A stretch of DNA of 64,000 bases from Enterococcus sp. ZJ1622 (GTDB lineage: Bacteria; Bacillota; Bacilli; Lactobacillales; Enterococcaceae), in NCBI RefSeq assembly GCF_011038845.1, contig NZ_JAAKDW010000006.1, forward strand, positions 5,001-69,000, given 5' to 3'. Below the pieces are notes generated by a model, which worked only from the letters and a program-made list of their open reading frames with translations, was not told where the DNA came from and did not search any database. This document shows, one piece after another, positions 17,686-26,890 of this stretch. How positions within the stretch are numbered: position 1 is the stretch's first letter; the number at the start of each line of letters is the position of its first letter. The translations under genes and the position numbers were made by a program.

Positions 17686-18873
17686 ATGTCTAAAACAATT
17701 GCAATCAATGCTGGAAGCTCAAGTTTGAAATGGCAGTTATACCAGATGCCAGAAGAAACCGTCATCGCTAAAGGAATTGTCGAACGGATTGGTTTACAAG
17801 ATTCCATTTTTACTATCAAGTATGGCGAAGATCAGAAATTTGAACAAGTTATGGATATTGAAAATCATGAAATAGCAGTTAAAATGCTGCTTGATCAATT
17901 GATTGAACTGCATATTTTAAGCTCTTATGATGAAATCACCGGAGTAGGCCACCGTGTCGTCCATGGTGGAGAGACTTATGGGGATTCAGTAGTGATCGAT
18001 GAATCAGTGATGGAACGCATCGAAGTATTAGCAGAGTTTGCACCTTTGCATAATCCTGCTAACTTGATGGGGATCAAAGCATTCAAAAAAATCTTGCCTG
18101 ATATTTTAAGTGTTGCTGTATTTGATACCTCTTTCCATTCAACGATGCCAAAGCACAATTATCTGTATAGCTTGCCTGTTTCTTACTACGAAGATTACAA
18201 AGTAAGAAAATATGGTTTCCATGGAACAAGCCATCGTTATGTTTCTGAACGTGCTGCAAAATTGCTGAACAAACCGATCGAAGAACTGAAGATCATTACT
18301 TGTCACTTGGGTAACGGTGTTTCGATCACTGCAGTTGACGGTGGGAAGTCTGTTGATACATCTATGGGCTTTACACCACTTGCTGGAGTGACTATGGGGA
18401 CACGCTCAGGAGATATCGATCCTGCGGTGTTGCCGTACTTGATGGAAAAATTAGAAATCGGTATTGATGAAATGATCGATATCCTAAATAAAAAATCTGG
18501 ATTACTGGGATTGACTGGTTTGTCTAGCGACATGCGAGATCTTGAGAAAAACTATGAAAAAGAGCATATTCGTTTAGCTTATGATATTTTTGTGGACAGA
18601 ATACGTAAATATATCGGCGGCTATGTGACGACGATGAATGGTGTTGATGCAATTGTCTTTACTGCAGGAATCGGGGAGAATGATGGACATGTCCGCAGTG
18701 AAATCATCAAAGGAATGTCATGGTTCGGTTGTGAAATCGATCCTGCAATGAATGCATTGCGCGGTGAAGAGTTAGACATCTCTACAAAAGATTCAAAAGT
18801 AAAAGTATTAGTGATCCCGACAGATGAAGAACTGATGATTGCCCGTGACGTTGAACGTCTACGCAATCAGTAA
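17686..18873 (+). CDS. ackA: Acetate kinase
   Basis: A 395-aa acetate kinase that makes ATP and acetate from acetyl phosphate. The N-terminal [10 protein letters not shown] phosphate-binding motif, [28 protein letters not shown] and FTAGIGEN are all present. It lies 24 bases after ytxK with AGGAGAG as SD, so the two may be cotranscribed. An intrinsic terminator follows. Confidence 0.97.
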   Translation: MSKTIAINAGSSSLKWQLYQMPEETVIAKGIVERIGLQDSIFTIKYGEDQKFEQVMDIENHEIAVKMLLDQLIELHILSSYDEITGVGHRVVHGGETYGDSVVIDESVMERIEVLAEFAPLHNPANLMGIKAFKKILPDILSVAVFDTSFHSTMPKHNYLYSLPVSYYEDYKVRKYGFHGTSHRYVSERAAKLLNKPIEELKIITCHLGNGVSITAVDGGKSVDTSMGFTPLAGVTMGTRSGDIDPAVLPYLMEKLEIGIDEMIDILNKKSGLLGLTGLSSDMRDLEKNYEKEHIRLAYDIFVDRIRKYIGGYVTTMNGVDAIVFTAGIGENDGHVRSEIIKGMSWFGCEIDPAMNALRGEELDISTKDSKVKVLVIPTDEELMIARDVERLRNQ

Positions 18874-18879
18874 AAAAAT

Positions 18880-18926
18880 AAGCGTATCTTTACCTGAAAG
18901 CTGCTTTTAGGTAAAGAGACGCTTTT
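18880..18926 (+). terminator. Terminator of ackA
   Basis: AAGCGTATCTTTACCT pairs with AGGTAAAGAGACGCTT across a 14-base loop, then TTTTC. Confidence 0.85.
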
Positions 18927-18945
18927 CAAATATCAGTAGAATGAG

Positions 18946-18990
18946 AATAAAAAATAGAGCCGTATCGTCAAAAGCGATACAGCTCTGTTT
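18946..18990 (-). terminator. Terminator of the universal stress protein gene
   Basis: AGAGCCGTATCG pairs with CGATACAGCTCT across 7 bases. The A-run on the left acts as the U-run of the minus-strand transcript; a T-run on the right may also terminate plus-strand read-through. Confidence 0.85.
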
Positions 18991-18996
18991 TTATTG

Positions 18997-19464
18997 TTAG
19001 TCTTCTGTAGGCAATTGGTTTTCTAAATCTGTTCTGACTACTAAAACATCGCAAGCAGCATTACGGATCACATATTCTGAAACAGAACCGATGAATAAAC
19101 GCTCTACAGCATTTAATCCCGTAGCTCCAAGCATGATCAGATCCACTTGGTTGTCTTCAGGGATCTCTTTTGCAATGATCTGTTTAGGTGAACCGTATTC
19201 AACCACGGATGTGACATTGTTCAACCCTGCTTTTTTCGCATTCGCTTCATAGTCGGCTAGTGTCTGCTTTGCCATTTCAGTTGCCTGTTCAGCGAGCATT
19301 CCGTCAAATGAAGAAACAGTTTGGAACGAACGGGTATCAATAACATGGGCAAGCAAAAGTTCGCCATTGTTTCGTATTGCCACGTTCACCGCTTTTTTAA
19401 AAGCTAACTCAGCTTCAGCTGAACCATCTACGGCAACCATGATCTTTTTGTATTGTTGTAACAT
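18997..19464 (-). CDS. Universal stress protein, UspA family
   Basis: A 155-aa single-domain Usp. The N-terminal IMVAVDGSAEAELAF and C-terminal GATGLNAVERLFIGSVSEYV (G-2x-G-9x-G-S/T ATP-binding motif) indicate an ATP-binding type. The ATG at 19464 is preferred over 19470 because AGGAG lies 9 bases before it. An inverted repeat overlaps its probable promoter. Function in stress survival is by family only. Confidence 0.9.
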   Translation of the reverse strand: MLQQYKKIMVAVDGSAEAELAFKKAVNVAIRNNGELLLAHVIDTRSFQTVSSFDGMLAEQATEMAKQTLADYEANAKKAGLNNVTSVVEYGSPKQIIAKEIPEDNQVDLIMLGATGLNAVERLFIGSVSEYVIRNAACDVLVVRTDLENQLPTED

Positions 19465-19494
19465 AAGCATTCACTCCTCTTAAAGTCGATCGTT

Positions 19495-19517
19495 GTTCTA
19501 CTCTTATATTGTAGAAC
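19495..19517. promoter_or_regulatory. Inverted repeat over the usp promoter region
   Basis: Perfect 7-bp repeat GTTCTAC-9-GTAGAAC. On the minus strand a TATAAG -10-like hexamer sits in its spacer, about 40 bases before the usp start. There is no T-run, so it is not a terminator. A repressor site is plausible; no regulator is assigned. Confidence 0.4.
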
Positions 19518-19540
19518 ACTTTGTAAAAAAAGAGAATTAT

Positions 19541-19825
19541 TTACTGCTTCGGTTCAGCAATTTTTTTTGCAAAACGTATACTGAATGTGGCTGAAACAAG
19601 AATAACGAGGAATAAAAACAGCAGAGCAAAGAATCGCTGATTGAAAAAAGCGGCTAGAATCCCCAATACTCCTAGAAAAGCATAGGCAGAACCGTAAAAT
19701 TGCAAAAAAGCATGGTTTTTTTCATCTTCTTTGATCAAGACGAAGAAAACTTTTTGTTTCTGAAATAAATAATAGCTGACAAATAATAATAATAAGGTGG
19801 CTATCGCCATCAAGATCCTGATCAT
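19541..19825 (-). CDS. Small three-helix membrane protein, DUF3784-like
   Basis: A 94-aa hydrophobic protein with three predicted membrane helices (about residues 2-20, 35-55 and 62-83) and a short charged loop KEDEKN between the first two. The size and layout resemble DUF3784 proteins; this assignment is tentative and no function is known. The ATG at 19825 has GGAGG 8 bases upstream. It is transcribed towards usp and lies just downstream of the 6S RNA terminator. Confidence 0.7.
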   Translation of the reverse strand: MIRILMAIATLLLLFVSYYLFQKQKVFFVLIKEDEKNHAFLQFYGSAYAFLGVLGILAAFFNQRFFALLFLFLVILVSATFSIRFAKKIAEPKQ

Positions 19826-19855
19826 ATGACATCCTCCAACAGTAAAAACAAATAG

Positions 19856-19884
19856 AAAAAGCAATTTGCCAAGAGCAAATTGCT
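19856..19884 (-). terminator. Terminator of 6S RNA
   Basis: A 10-bp stem AGCAATTTGC/GCAAATTGCT with a 5-base loop; five A to the left give the U-run of the minus-strand RNA. Confidence 0.85.
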
Positions 19885-19887
19885 TTA

Positions 19888-20097
19888 TTTCAAAAGATGG
19901 TAATCTCCGTTAATGCCGTTTTTCGTCCTGTAGTATTGATCCCGCGAATTCAAGCAGGTGGGTCCCATGGTCGTAGCCTCGAACTACCAAATGATAAGGC
20001 ATGTTACCAGCCGTGACACAAGACAGGTCCCAAGATATCAATAAAAATGTTCGGTCAACACACAAAGAGGACGATTCGAACATCACAGATTTCCCAT
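19888..20097 (-). ncRNA. ssrS: 6S RNA (RNA polymerase regulator)
   Basis: No protein fits this ~290-base gap, but on the minus strand it has a promoter, a ~200-base structured RNA and a terminator. The 5' end GATGG-GA-AATCT pairs with AGATT-A-CCATC near the 3' end, forming the closing stem typical of 6S RNA, with GC-richer interrupted helices and a large central bulge region between. It lies immediately downstream of rarA on the same strand, a known neighbour of 6S RNA in Firmicutes. 6S RNA mimics an open promoter and sequesters sigma-A RNA polymerase. Ends are estimated. Confidence 0.8.
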
Positions 20098-20101
20098 CTC
20101 T

Positions 20102-20130
20102 ATAGTAGCACACGGAATAAAAAAGAGCAA
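20102..20130 (-). promoter_or_regulatory. Promoter of 6S RNA
   Basis: On the minus strand TTGCTC (20125-20130), 17 bases, TACTAT (20102-20107) preceded by TGC (extended -10). It places the RNA start near 20095-20097. Confidence 0.75.
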
Positions 20131-20156
20131 TGAGGGAGCTCACTCAAAATAAAAGA

Positions 20157-21449
20157 TCACTGATTATTTTTGGAAGAGTTCTTTTTCCATTCTTTGATTC
20201 GCAAGTATTGCTGTCCCAGTGCTTGCTCATATTTCCCTGTGTCCTTTGGCTCATAATAATGGGTGTTTTTCAGCTTGTCCGGCAGATATTGCTGATCGAC
20301 CCAAGCATGGTCATAGTTGTGCGGATATTGATAGCCGACCCCGCGATTCAGATCCTTTGCTCCTTTGTAATGACTGTCTCTCAAATGGTCGGGGACATCT
20401 CCGGCTTTTCCTGCGCGGATATCCTCGATCGCTTTGTCTAAAGCCATATAAGCGGAATTCGATTTTGGAGACAGGCAAAGATCAACGACGACATCAGCTA
20501 AAGGGATACGAGCTTCAGGAAGGCCTAAACGTTCGGCAGCCAAGACAGCATTCACTGTGCGAGCAGCAGCAGCCGGGTTCCCTAATCCGATATCTTCATA
20601 GCCAATGACCATCAATCGTCGACAAATACTTGCAAGATCACCAGCTTCCACCAAACGTGCGAGATAATGAAGAGCCGCATCGACATCACTCCCGCGGATC
20701 GATTTTTGAAATGCAGAAATCACATCATAATGTGCATCGCCGTCTTTATCATGAGTAAGTGCTTTTTTCTGGACACATTCTTCGATCACCGACAAGGTCA
20801 AATGAATCGTTCCGTCTTTTTCGGGTTGAGTGGAGCGTGCTGCAAGTTCCAGCCCATTCAAAGCGCTACGCAAATCCCCATTTGTAGCTCGTGACAAGTG
20901 GAGAAGAGCCTTTTCGTCTAAACGAATGGCCAAATCGCCCAATCCTCGCTCTTTGTCTGTCAATGCACTTTGGATTGCCGTTTGGATATCCTGTTCATCG
21001 AGTGGTTTGACTTCAAAAATCTGAGTACGACTTCGTATCGCAGGGTTGATAGTGATGTAAGGATTTTCTGTTGTTGCGCCAATCATGATGATTCGGCCGC
21101 TTTCTAAATGAGGAAGTAAAAAGTCTTGCTTAGTTTTATCCAATCGATGCACTTCATCGAGTAAAAGGATCACTGTACCGCTCATTTTTGCTTCTTCTGC
21201 TACTATTTGCAGGTCTTTTTTCGAATCAGTCGCCGCATTCAGCATGCGAAATGCATAGTTTGTAGAACCAGCAATAGCGCTGGCTATACTCGTCTTTCCT
21301 GTGCCGGGCGGGCCGTATAAAATCATGGAAGACAACATTCGGGCATCGACCATGCGGCGAATAATTTTTCCATCTCCTACCAAATGCTGCTGACCGACTA
21401 CTTCATCAATCGTTCTAGGACGCATCCGATATGCCAAGGGCTGCTGCAT
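20157..21449 (-). CDS. rarA: Replication-associated recombination protein RarA (MgsA)
   Basis: A 430-aa AAA+ ATPase acting at stalled replication forks. N-terminal LAYRMRPRTIDEVVGQ, Walker A GPPGTGKTS near residue 46-54, Walker B LLLDEVHR near 96 and a C-terminal MgsA tetramerisation region with GYEDIGLG are all present. GGAGGAA lies before the ATG. It is followed on the same strand by 6S RNA. Confidence 0.96.
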   Translation of the reverse strand: MQQPLAYRMRPRTIDEVVGQQHLVGDGKIIRRMVDARMLSSMILYGPPGTGKTSIASAIAGSTNYAFRMLNAATDSKKDLQIVAEEAKMSGTVILLLDEVHRLDKTKQDFLLPHLESGRIIMIGATTENPYITINPAIRSRTQIFEVKPLDEQDIQTAIQSALTDKERGLGDLAIRLDEKALLHLSRATNGDLRSALNGLELAARSTQPEKDGTIHLTLSVIEECVQKKALTHDKDGDAHYDVISAFQKSIRGSDVDAALHYLARLVEAGDLASICRRLMVIGYEDIGLGNPAAAARTVNAVLAAERLGLPEARIPLADVVVDLCLSPKSNSAYMALDKAIEDIRAGKAGDVPDHLRDSHYKGAKDLNRGVGYQYPHNYDHAWVDQQYLPDKLKNTHYYEPKDTGKYEQALGQQYLRIKEWKKNSSKNNQ

Positions 21450-21481
21450 AGACTTTTTCCTCCTTTGTTTTTCGTTCGTTT

Positions 21482-21487
21482 ATTATA
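21482..21487 (-). promoter_or_regulatory. Extended -10 promoter of rarA
   Basis: On the minus strand ATGCTATAAT: a consensus -10 with TG one base upstream, about 33 bases before the rarA start. Confidence 0.6.
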
Positions 21488-21608
21488 GCATATTTCCCAT
21501 GAGAGAAGTCAGAAACAAAGCTGAGCGATACTTTTTGGATAGTTGAAATGCTTTTTGTTTTCATAGCTTCTGACCGTATTATTGTGTATGATAAAGTAGG
21601 TGAGGAAA

Positions 21609-22289
21609 ATGACAGATAAAACGAAAATAGATGCGTTCTTTTTGAACAAAACGACACCAGAAGTTGCACGTGACTTATTAGGAATGTACTTGGAACATGA
21701 AACGCCTGATGGAATATTAGCAGGTTATATCGTAGACGCAGAAGCTTATCTTGGACCGGAAGATGAAGCTGCCCATAGTTATGGCATGCGCAGGACGCCA
21801 CGGGTACGTGCCATGTATGAAAAGCCTGGAACGATCTATCTTTACACGATGCATACCCATCGGATATTGAATATCATCACTCAGCCGGAAGGGATTCCTC
21901 AAGGTGTGATGATCCGTGCGATCGAGCCTGCCACAGGGATCGATCAGATGAGTAGGAACCGCGGAGGGAAAATCGGTCCGGACATTAGTAATGGCCCTGG
22001 TAAATTAGTGGCAGCTCTTGGGATTACTCAAGAGCTTTATGGACGATCGATCGCAGATAGTACGCTGCGTCTGGTATTTGAAAAAAAGAAAACACCGAAA
22101 AAAATCGATGCACTCCCTAGGATCGGTATTCCGAACAAGGGGGTATGGACAACGAAACCATTGCGCTTTGCCGTTTCGGGAAATCCTTATATTTCCCTAC
22201 AAAAAAAGAACCTAGTCGATGAAGACTGGGGCTGGAGGAATGAACATGAAAAAAACGAATTTGCTGACGTATCTGGACGAAGCGATTGA
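21609..22289 (+). CDS. mpg: DNA-3-methyladenine glycosylase (AAG/MPG family)
   Basis: A 226-aa alkyl-base excision glycosylase of the mammalian-type AAG fold, homologous to B. subtilis AlkH (YxlJ). Motifs ARDLLG, VDAEAYLGPEDEAAHSY with the catalytic Glu, RTPRVRAMY, GVMIRAIEP and NGPGKL are present. The start at ATG 21609 follows GTGAGG; an in-frame GTG at 21600 is possible. It overlaps the DUF3013 gene by 44 bases and so heads the run mpg-DUF3013-prmA-rsmE. Confidence 0.93.
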   Translation: MTDKTKIDAFFLNKTTPEVARDLLGMYLEHETPDGILAGYIVDAEAYLGPEDEAAHSYGMRRTPRVRAMYEKPGTIYLYTMHTHRILNIITQPEGIPQGVMIRAIEPATGIDQMSRNRGGKIGPDISNGPGKLVAALGITQELYGRSIADSTLRLVFEKKKTPKKIDALPRIGIPNKGVWTTKPLRFAVSGNPYISLQKKNLVDEDWGWRNEHEKNEFADVSGRSD

Positions 22290-22734
22290 ATCGAAAATCA
22301 GCGAGTACGATGTTGCGCTAGATTGGGATACGAAAAACCATACGATCGAGATTGTTGTCCGCTTGTTTGCGGAAAACAAAGCACACTTGGAGATCGATGA
22401 TGCACAAGGCGTGGTTTCTGAAGAAGAGATCATTGAATTTGAAGATGGCGTACTGTTATTCAATCCTCAAAAATCAGTATTTGACGAACAGGATTATTTA
22501 GCGACTGTCCCTTATGAAGGAAAAAAAGGAATGGCAAAACCAGTTGCTGATGCATTAATCGATTATCTGGCGGAAGTACTGGCAGAAGGTCAAAGCGATC
22601 TTTTAGATTTCTTAGATGAAGACGACGAAGAAGCGATTTTTGAATTGCATTGGGACAACGAGAAGTTTGTACGATTCGTAGAAGAAAACCAGCAAGGCGG
22701 AAAGACGGATTATCTGCCTTATCCAAGCTATTAA
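22246..22734 (+). CDS. DUF3013 family acidic protein
   Basis: A 162-aa very acidic soluble protein (many Glu/Asp, e.g. LDFLDEDDEEAIF near the C-terminus) found in Enterococcus and Streptococcus relatives next to prmA. Function unknown. The ATG at 22246 has GGAGG 8 bases upstream; another ATG at 22240 is too close to it. It overlaps mpg by 44 bases and is followed by prmA after 12 bases, so it is cotranscribed with them. Confidence 0.8.
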   Translation: MKKTNLLTYLDEAIESKISEYDVALDWDTKNHTIEIVVRLFAENKAHLEIDDAQGVVSEEEIIEFEDGVLLFNPQKSVFDEQDYLATVPYEGKKGMAKPVADALIDYLAEVLAEGQSDLLDFLDEDDEEAIFELHWDNEKFVRFVEENQQGGKTDYLPYPSY

Positions 22735-22746
22735 GGAGCGATATTC

Positions 22747-23694
22747 ATGAAGTGGAATGAAGTAAAAGTAGAAACAGCAAGCGAAGCTGTAGAAGCAGTC
22801 GCCAATATTCTGATGGAAGCCGGTGCAAGCGGTGTGGCGATTGAAGATGCGTTAGATGTGGAGAATTTCAAATCAGATCGGTACGGTGAACTATTAGACA
22901 AAGAAGATTTCACTTCTTTAAAAGAGGGTGCATTGGTGATGGCCTATTTCCCTGAAACGATCTTTTTGCCGGAGATTCTGCCATTTATCAAAAACAATAT
23001 TTCCAAATTGCCAGATTTCGGATTGGCAATCGGAAAAAATATCGTTACAGTGAGCGAAGTCGAAGAAAGCAATTGGGCGACTGCCTGGAAAAAATATTAT
23101 CATCCTGTGCGTATCACTCGGATGCTGACCATCGTACCCAGTTGGGAAGACTATCATACAAATGACCCGATGGAAAAAATCATCACGTTAGATCCAGGTA
23201 TGGCGTTCGGGACAGGCACACACCCGACTACCACTCTTACTTTGGAAGCTTTGGAAACTGTCTTGCGAGGCGGAGAAACTGTGCTGGATGTAGGAACGGG
23301 GTCTGGTGTGCTGAGTATCGCAGCAAAATACCTCGGAGCAAAAGATGTCTATGCTTTTGACTTAGATGAAGTAGCTGTCCGTTCGGCAAAAGAAAACATG
23401 GACATGAATGAAATCGCAAAAGACGTAGAAGTCAGTGCGAATGATTTGCTCAATGGGATCGAAATCGAAAGTGATGTGATCGTCGCCAATATCCTTGCAG
23501 ACATCATCTTATTGATGATCCCTGATGCGTGGCGGTTATTGAAACAGACAGGTACGTTGATTGTTTCAGGAATCATCGAAGAGAAGAAGCAGATGGTCAT
23601 TGATGCCATGGAAGCCCAAGGATTCGTAGTCGACCAAGTCTTTCAGCAAAAGGACTGGTACGCAATTATGCTGAAAAAGCCTGAGGTGGATTAA
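22747..23694 (+). CDS. prmA: Ribosomal protein L11 methyltransferase PrmA
   Basis: A 315-aa methyltransferase that trimethylates L11. An N-terminal substrate domain carries EESNWATAWKKYYHP. The SAM domain has AFGTGTHPTT, LDVGTGSGVLSIAA and VANILADII (the NPPY-like region). AAGGAG lies before the ATG. The stop TAA is immediately followed by the rsmE ATG. Confidence 0.96.
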   Translation: MKWNEVKVETASEAVEAVANILMEAGASGVAIEDALDVENFKSDRYGELLDKEDFTSLKEGALVMAYFPETIFLPEILPFIKNNISKLPDFGLAIGKNIVTVSEVEESNWATAWKKYYHPVRITRMLTIVPSWEDYHTNDPMEKIITLDPGMAFGTGTHPTTTLTLEALETVLRGGETVLDVGTGSGVLSIAAKYLGAKDVYAFDLDEVAVRSAKENMDMNEIAKDVEVSANDLLNGIEIESDVIVANILADIILLMIPDAWRLLKQTGTLIVSGIIEEKKQMVIDAMEAQGFVVDQVFQQKDWYAIMLKKPEVD

Positions 23695-24444
23695 ATGCAA
23701 CGGTATTTTTTAGAAGAGTCGTATCAGCCAAAGGAACAGTTTACACTAAAAGGAGAAGCTTATCATCATATCGTTCGCGTGATGCGTATGACACCAGAAG
23801 ACCAAGTGTATTTGGCTTTCAGTGATCAACTGGCGATCATTGCTGAAATCACAGAGATCACAGAAGATGAGGTCCACCTGACCGAAATCGCAAAAGAAGA
23901 AAACCAGAAAGAACTGCCAAGTATGATCACGATTGCCAGCGGTTATCCAAAAGGGGAAAAACTGGACTGGATCGTTCAAAAAGGAACAGAGATGGGCGCC
24001 CATGCTTTCTTGGGATTCCCTGCAAAGACGTCTGTGGTCAAATGGGATTCGAAAAAGCGGATGAAACGTCAGCAAAGACTCGAAAAAATCGCGCAGGAAG
24101 CAGCAGAGCAGTCCCATCGTCAAGTCGTGCCGAAAGTAGAATTGCTCGAATCCAAAGCAGAACTTTATGACAATCTTTCGCACTATGATATTGTACTCGT
24201 TGCCTATGAAGAATCTGCCAAGAAAGGTGAGATGACTAATCTTGCCAAAGCTTTGAGCACGGCAGCTGCTGGAAGCAGGATCTTGGCTATATTTGGCCCA
24301 GAAGGCGGTCTAGTGCCAGAAGAAATCGCTCAATTTGAACAGATGGGTGGCATTCTTTGCGGACTGGGTCCAAGAATCTTACGAACAGAAACTGCACCAC
24401 TTTATTTATTGGGCGCCGCAAGCTATCAATGGGAATTATTGTGA
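23695..24444 (+). CDS. rsmE: 16S rRNA (uracil-1498-N3)-methyltransferase RsmE
   Basis: A 249-aa SPOUT-class methyltransferase. An N-terminal PUA-like domain (YHHIVRVMRM) is followed by the knotted domain with FGPEGGLVPEEI near 200 and LGPRILRTETA near the C-terminus, both RsmE hallmarks. It starts directly at the prmA stop with GAGGTGG as SD; prmA-rsmE is a conserved pair. Confidence 0.95.
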   Translation: MQRYFLEESYQPKEQFTLKGEAYHHIVRVMRMTPEDQVYLAFSDQLAIIAEITEITEDEVHLTEIAKEENQKELPSMITIASGYPKGEKLDWIVQKGTEMGAHAFLGFPAKTSVVKWDSKKRMKRQQRLEKIAQEAAEQSHRQVVPKVELLESKAELYDNLSHYDIVLVAYEESAKKGEMTNLAKALSTAAAGSRILAIFGPEGGLVPEEIAQFEQMGGILCGLGPRILRTETAPLYLLGAASYQWELL

Positions 24445-24476
24445 GATGAGCCGAAGCACTGAATGTTAAGAAAAAA

Positions 24477-24505
24477 TTGAAAAAAGAAGCAAGTATTTGT
24501 ATAAT
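24477..24505 (+). promoter_or_regulatory. Sigma-A promoter of rel
   Basis: TTGAAA (24477-24482), 17 bases, TATAAT (24500-24505). It implies a leader of about 150 bases before the rel start; I see no riboswitch-like structure in that leader. Confidence 0.75.
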
Positions 24506-24664
24506 AGAAACAATTATTTATGAAAAGCATACAGAATGTTTGAAATACCTAGAACATCGTTTGCGAAAAGATCAGCGTGTTCAAGAGACTTGGGGCAACT
24601 ATCAAACAGATATTTGCTCCATTTCCTGCTTTATTGCGAAAAAACGAAAGGGGGATCGATTCCT

Positions 24665-26878
24665 ATGTCAAAAGAAGTTATTTTAACAGGTCCTGGCGTT
24701 ATCGATCTGGTCAGTCAGTATATGGGGCCCGAGCATGTTGCTTTTGTCAAGAAAGCCTGTGAATATGCAACAGCTGCACATGAAGGACAATTCAGAAAAT
24801 CAGGCGAACCATACATCATCCATCCGATCCAAGTAGCTGGGATCTTAGCAGATTTGAGAATGGACCCCCATACAGTAGCAACTGGTTTCTTGCATGATGT
24901 AGTGGAAGATACTGAGGTCACTTTAGAAGATTTGAGAGAAGAATTCGGTGACGACGTAGCCATGCTAGTAGATGGCGTCACAAAACTGGGAAAGATAAAA
25001 TATAAATCCCATGAAGAACAGTTAGCAGAGAACCATCGTAAAATGTTATTGGCTATGGCGCAAGATTTGCGCGTTATCATGGTAAAGCTTGCCGATCGAC
25101 TACATAACATGCGTACATTGAAACATCTGCGAGAAGACAAACAACGCCGGATTGCTCAGGAAACGTTGGAAATCTATGCACCTTTAGCGCATCGTTTAGG
25201 TATCAGCCGCATCAAATGGGAGTTAGAAGATACAGCTCTCCGTTACCTCAACCCAAAACAGTATTACCGTATTGTCCACTTGATGCAGACAAAACGAGAA
25301 GAACGTGAGAAATATGTGAGTGGCACTGTCGAAGATATCCGTCTGGCCACAGAAGAGCTGGGAATTTTTGCGGAGATCTACGGCCGGCCAAAACACATTT
25401 ATTCGATCTATCGAAAAATGAAGGATCAGAAAAAACAGTTCAATGAAATCTACGATCTGCTGGCGATCCGAGTGATCGTTGACTCGATCAAAGACTGTTA
25501 TGCGGTATTAGGAGCGATCCATACGAAATGGAAACCGATGCCGGGTCGGTTCAAAGACTACATTGCAATGCCAAAAGCGAATATGTATCAATCATTGCAT
25601 ACTACTGTGATCGGTCCTGCCGGAAATCCAGTCGAAATCCAAATACGGACACAGGAAATGCACGAAATCGCTGAATTCGGGGTCGCAGCACATTGGGCCT
25701 ATAAAGAAGGAAAAAATGAAAAAGTAGAACCAGATGGCATGACGAAACAATTGAGCTGGTTCCATGAGATCCTTGAACTCCAAGACGAAAGCTATGATGC
25801 TTCAGAATTCATGGAGGGTGTCAAAGGCGATATCTTCAGTGACAAAGTCTATGTTTTCACACCAAAAGGAGACGTGACCGAGTTGCCAAAAGGCTCAGGA
25901 CCGTTAGACTTTGCTTACAGCATCCATACAGATGTCGGAAACAAGACAACAGGAGCGAAAGTCAACGGCAAAATGGTCCAGCTTGATTACAAACTCAAAA
26001 ATGGGGATATCATCGAGATCATGACCTCGCCAAATTCGTTTGGACCAAGCAGAGACTGGCTGAAACTAGTGGCAACAAGTAAGGCCAGAAATAAAATCAA
26101 GCGTTTCTTCAAAGCGCAAGATCGTGAAGAAAATGTCGTCAAAGGGCATGAATCTGTTCTGAAATGTATCACTGATCTTGGGTTTACGCCAAAAGAGATC
26201 TTAACCAAGAACAAGCTCCAAGAAGCTTTGGAACGATTCAACTATCAGACAGAAGATGATCTTTATGCGGCTGTCGGTTATGGGGAAATCAGCCCGTTGA
26301 CTATGGCAAACCGCTTGACAGAAAAAGAACGGAAAGAACAAAAAATCGAACAGCAAAAACAAGAAGCCGATGAAATCATGAATCAGCCGAAAAAAGAACC
26401 TGAAAAAATGAAGGTCCGTCATGAAGGCGGTGTGGTGATCCAAGGCGTCGAAAACTTGCTGATCCGTATCAGCCGCTGCTGTAATCCGATCCCAGGCGAT
26501 GACATCGTCGGTTATATCACGAAAGGCAGAGGGATCTCGATCCATCGGCGCGATTGTCCCAATGTCCAGCCTGATAAACCGAATATCGCAGAACGTTTGA
26601 TCGAAGTAGAATGGGAAGATACCTCAAATACGAAAAAAGAATACGACGCAGATTTGGAAATCTACGGCTATAATCGTTCTGGTTTACTGAACGACGTACT
26701 ACAAACAGTCAATGCGATGACTAAAAATCTCAATAGCGTAGAGGCCAGAACCAATAAAGACAAAATGGCCACGATCCATTTGACCGTCGGCATCCAGAAT
26801 CTGGCGCATTTGAAGAGTATCGTCGATAAGATCAAATCGGTCCCAGATGTTTACAGTGTACGTCGGACCAATGGATAG
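24665..26878 (+). CDS. relA: Bifunctional (p)ppGpp synthetase/hydrolase Rel
   Basis: A 737-aa long RSH enzyme, full length. HD hydrolase domain with HPIQVAGIL near 53 and FLHDVVEDT near 75; synthetase domain with RFKDYIAMPK and YQSLHTT near 296-310; TGS domain VYVFTPKGDV near 397; zinc-finger region with RCCNPIPGD; and a C-terminal ACT domain. The intact HD motif indicates both hydrolysis and synthesis, as in Firmicute Rel. The start at 24665 follows AAAGGGGG; the long in-frame upstream extension is non-homologous. dtd follows after 12 bases, the usual rel-dtd order. Confidence 0.96.
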   Translation: MSKEVILTGPGVIDLVSQYMGPEHVAFVKKACEYATAAHEGQFRKSGEPYIIHPIQVAGILADLRMDPHTVATGFLHDVVEDTEVTLEDLREEFGDDVAMLVDGVTKLGKIKYKSHEEQLAENHRKMLLAMAQDLRVIMVKLADRLHNMRTLKHLREDKQRRIAQETLEIYAPLAHRLGISRIKWELEDTALRYLNPKQYYRIVHLMQTKREEREKYVSGTVEDIRLATEELGIFAEIYGRPKHIYSIYRKMKDQKKQFNEIYDLLAIRVIVDSIKDCYAVLGAIHTKWKPMPGRFKDYIAMPKANMYQSLHTTVIGPAGNPVEIQIRTQEMHEIAEFGVAAHWAYKEGKNEKVEPDGMTKQLSWFHEILELQDESYDASEFMEGVKGDIFSDKVYVFTPKGDVTELPKGSGPLDFAYSIHTDVGNKTTGAKVNGKMVQLDYKLKNGDIIEIMTSPNSFGPSRDWLKLVATSKARNKIKRFFKAQDREENVVKGHESVLKCITDLGFTPKEILTKNKLQEALERFNYQTEDDLYAAVGYGEISPLTMANRLTEKERKEQKIEQQKQEADEIMNQPKKEPEKMKVRHEGGVVIQGVENLLIRISRCCNPIPGDDIVGYITKGRGISIHRRDCPNVQPDKPNIAERLIEVEWEDTSNTKKEYDADLEIYGYNRSGLLNDVLQTVNAMTKNLNSVEARTNKDKMATIHLTVGIQNLAHLKSIVDKIKSVPDVYSVRRTNG

Positions 26879-26890
26879 GAGGAAACAAAC

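Noticed and set aside
19910-20143. Minus-strand open frame of 77 codons
   Set aside because: It runs through the 6S RNA and its promoter, with no SD and no protein-like features.
24477-24664. Open frames and N-terminal extension of rel
   Set aside because: The region is the promoter and leader; the rel homology and a strong SD begin at 24665.
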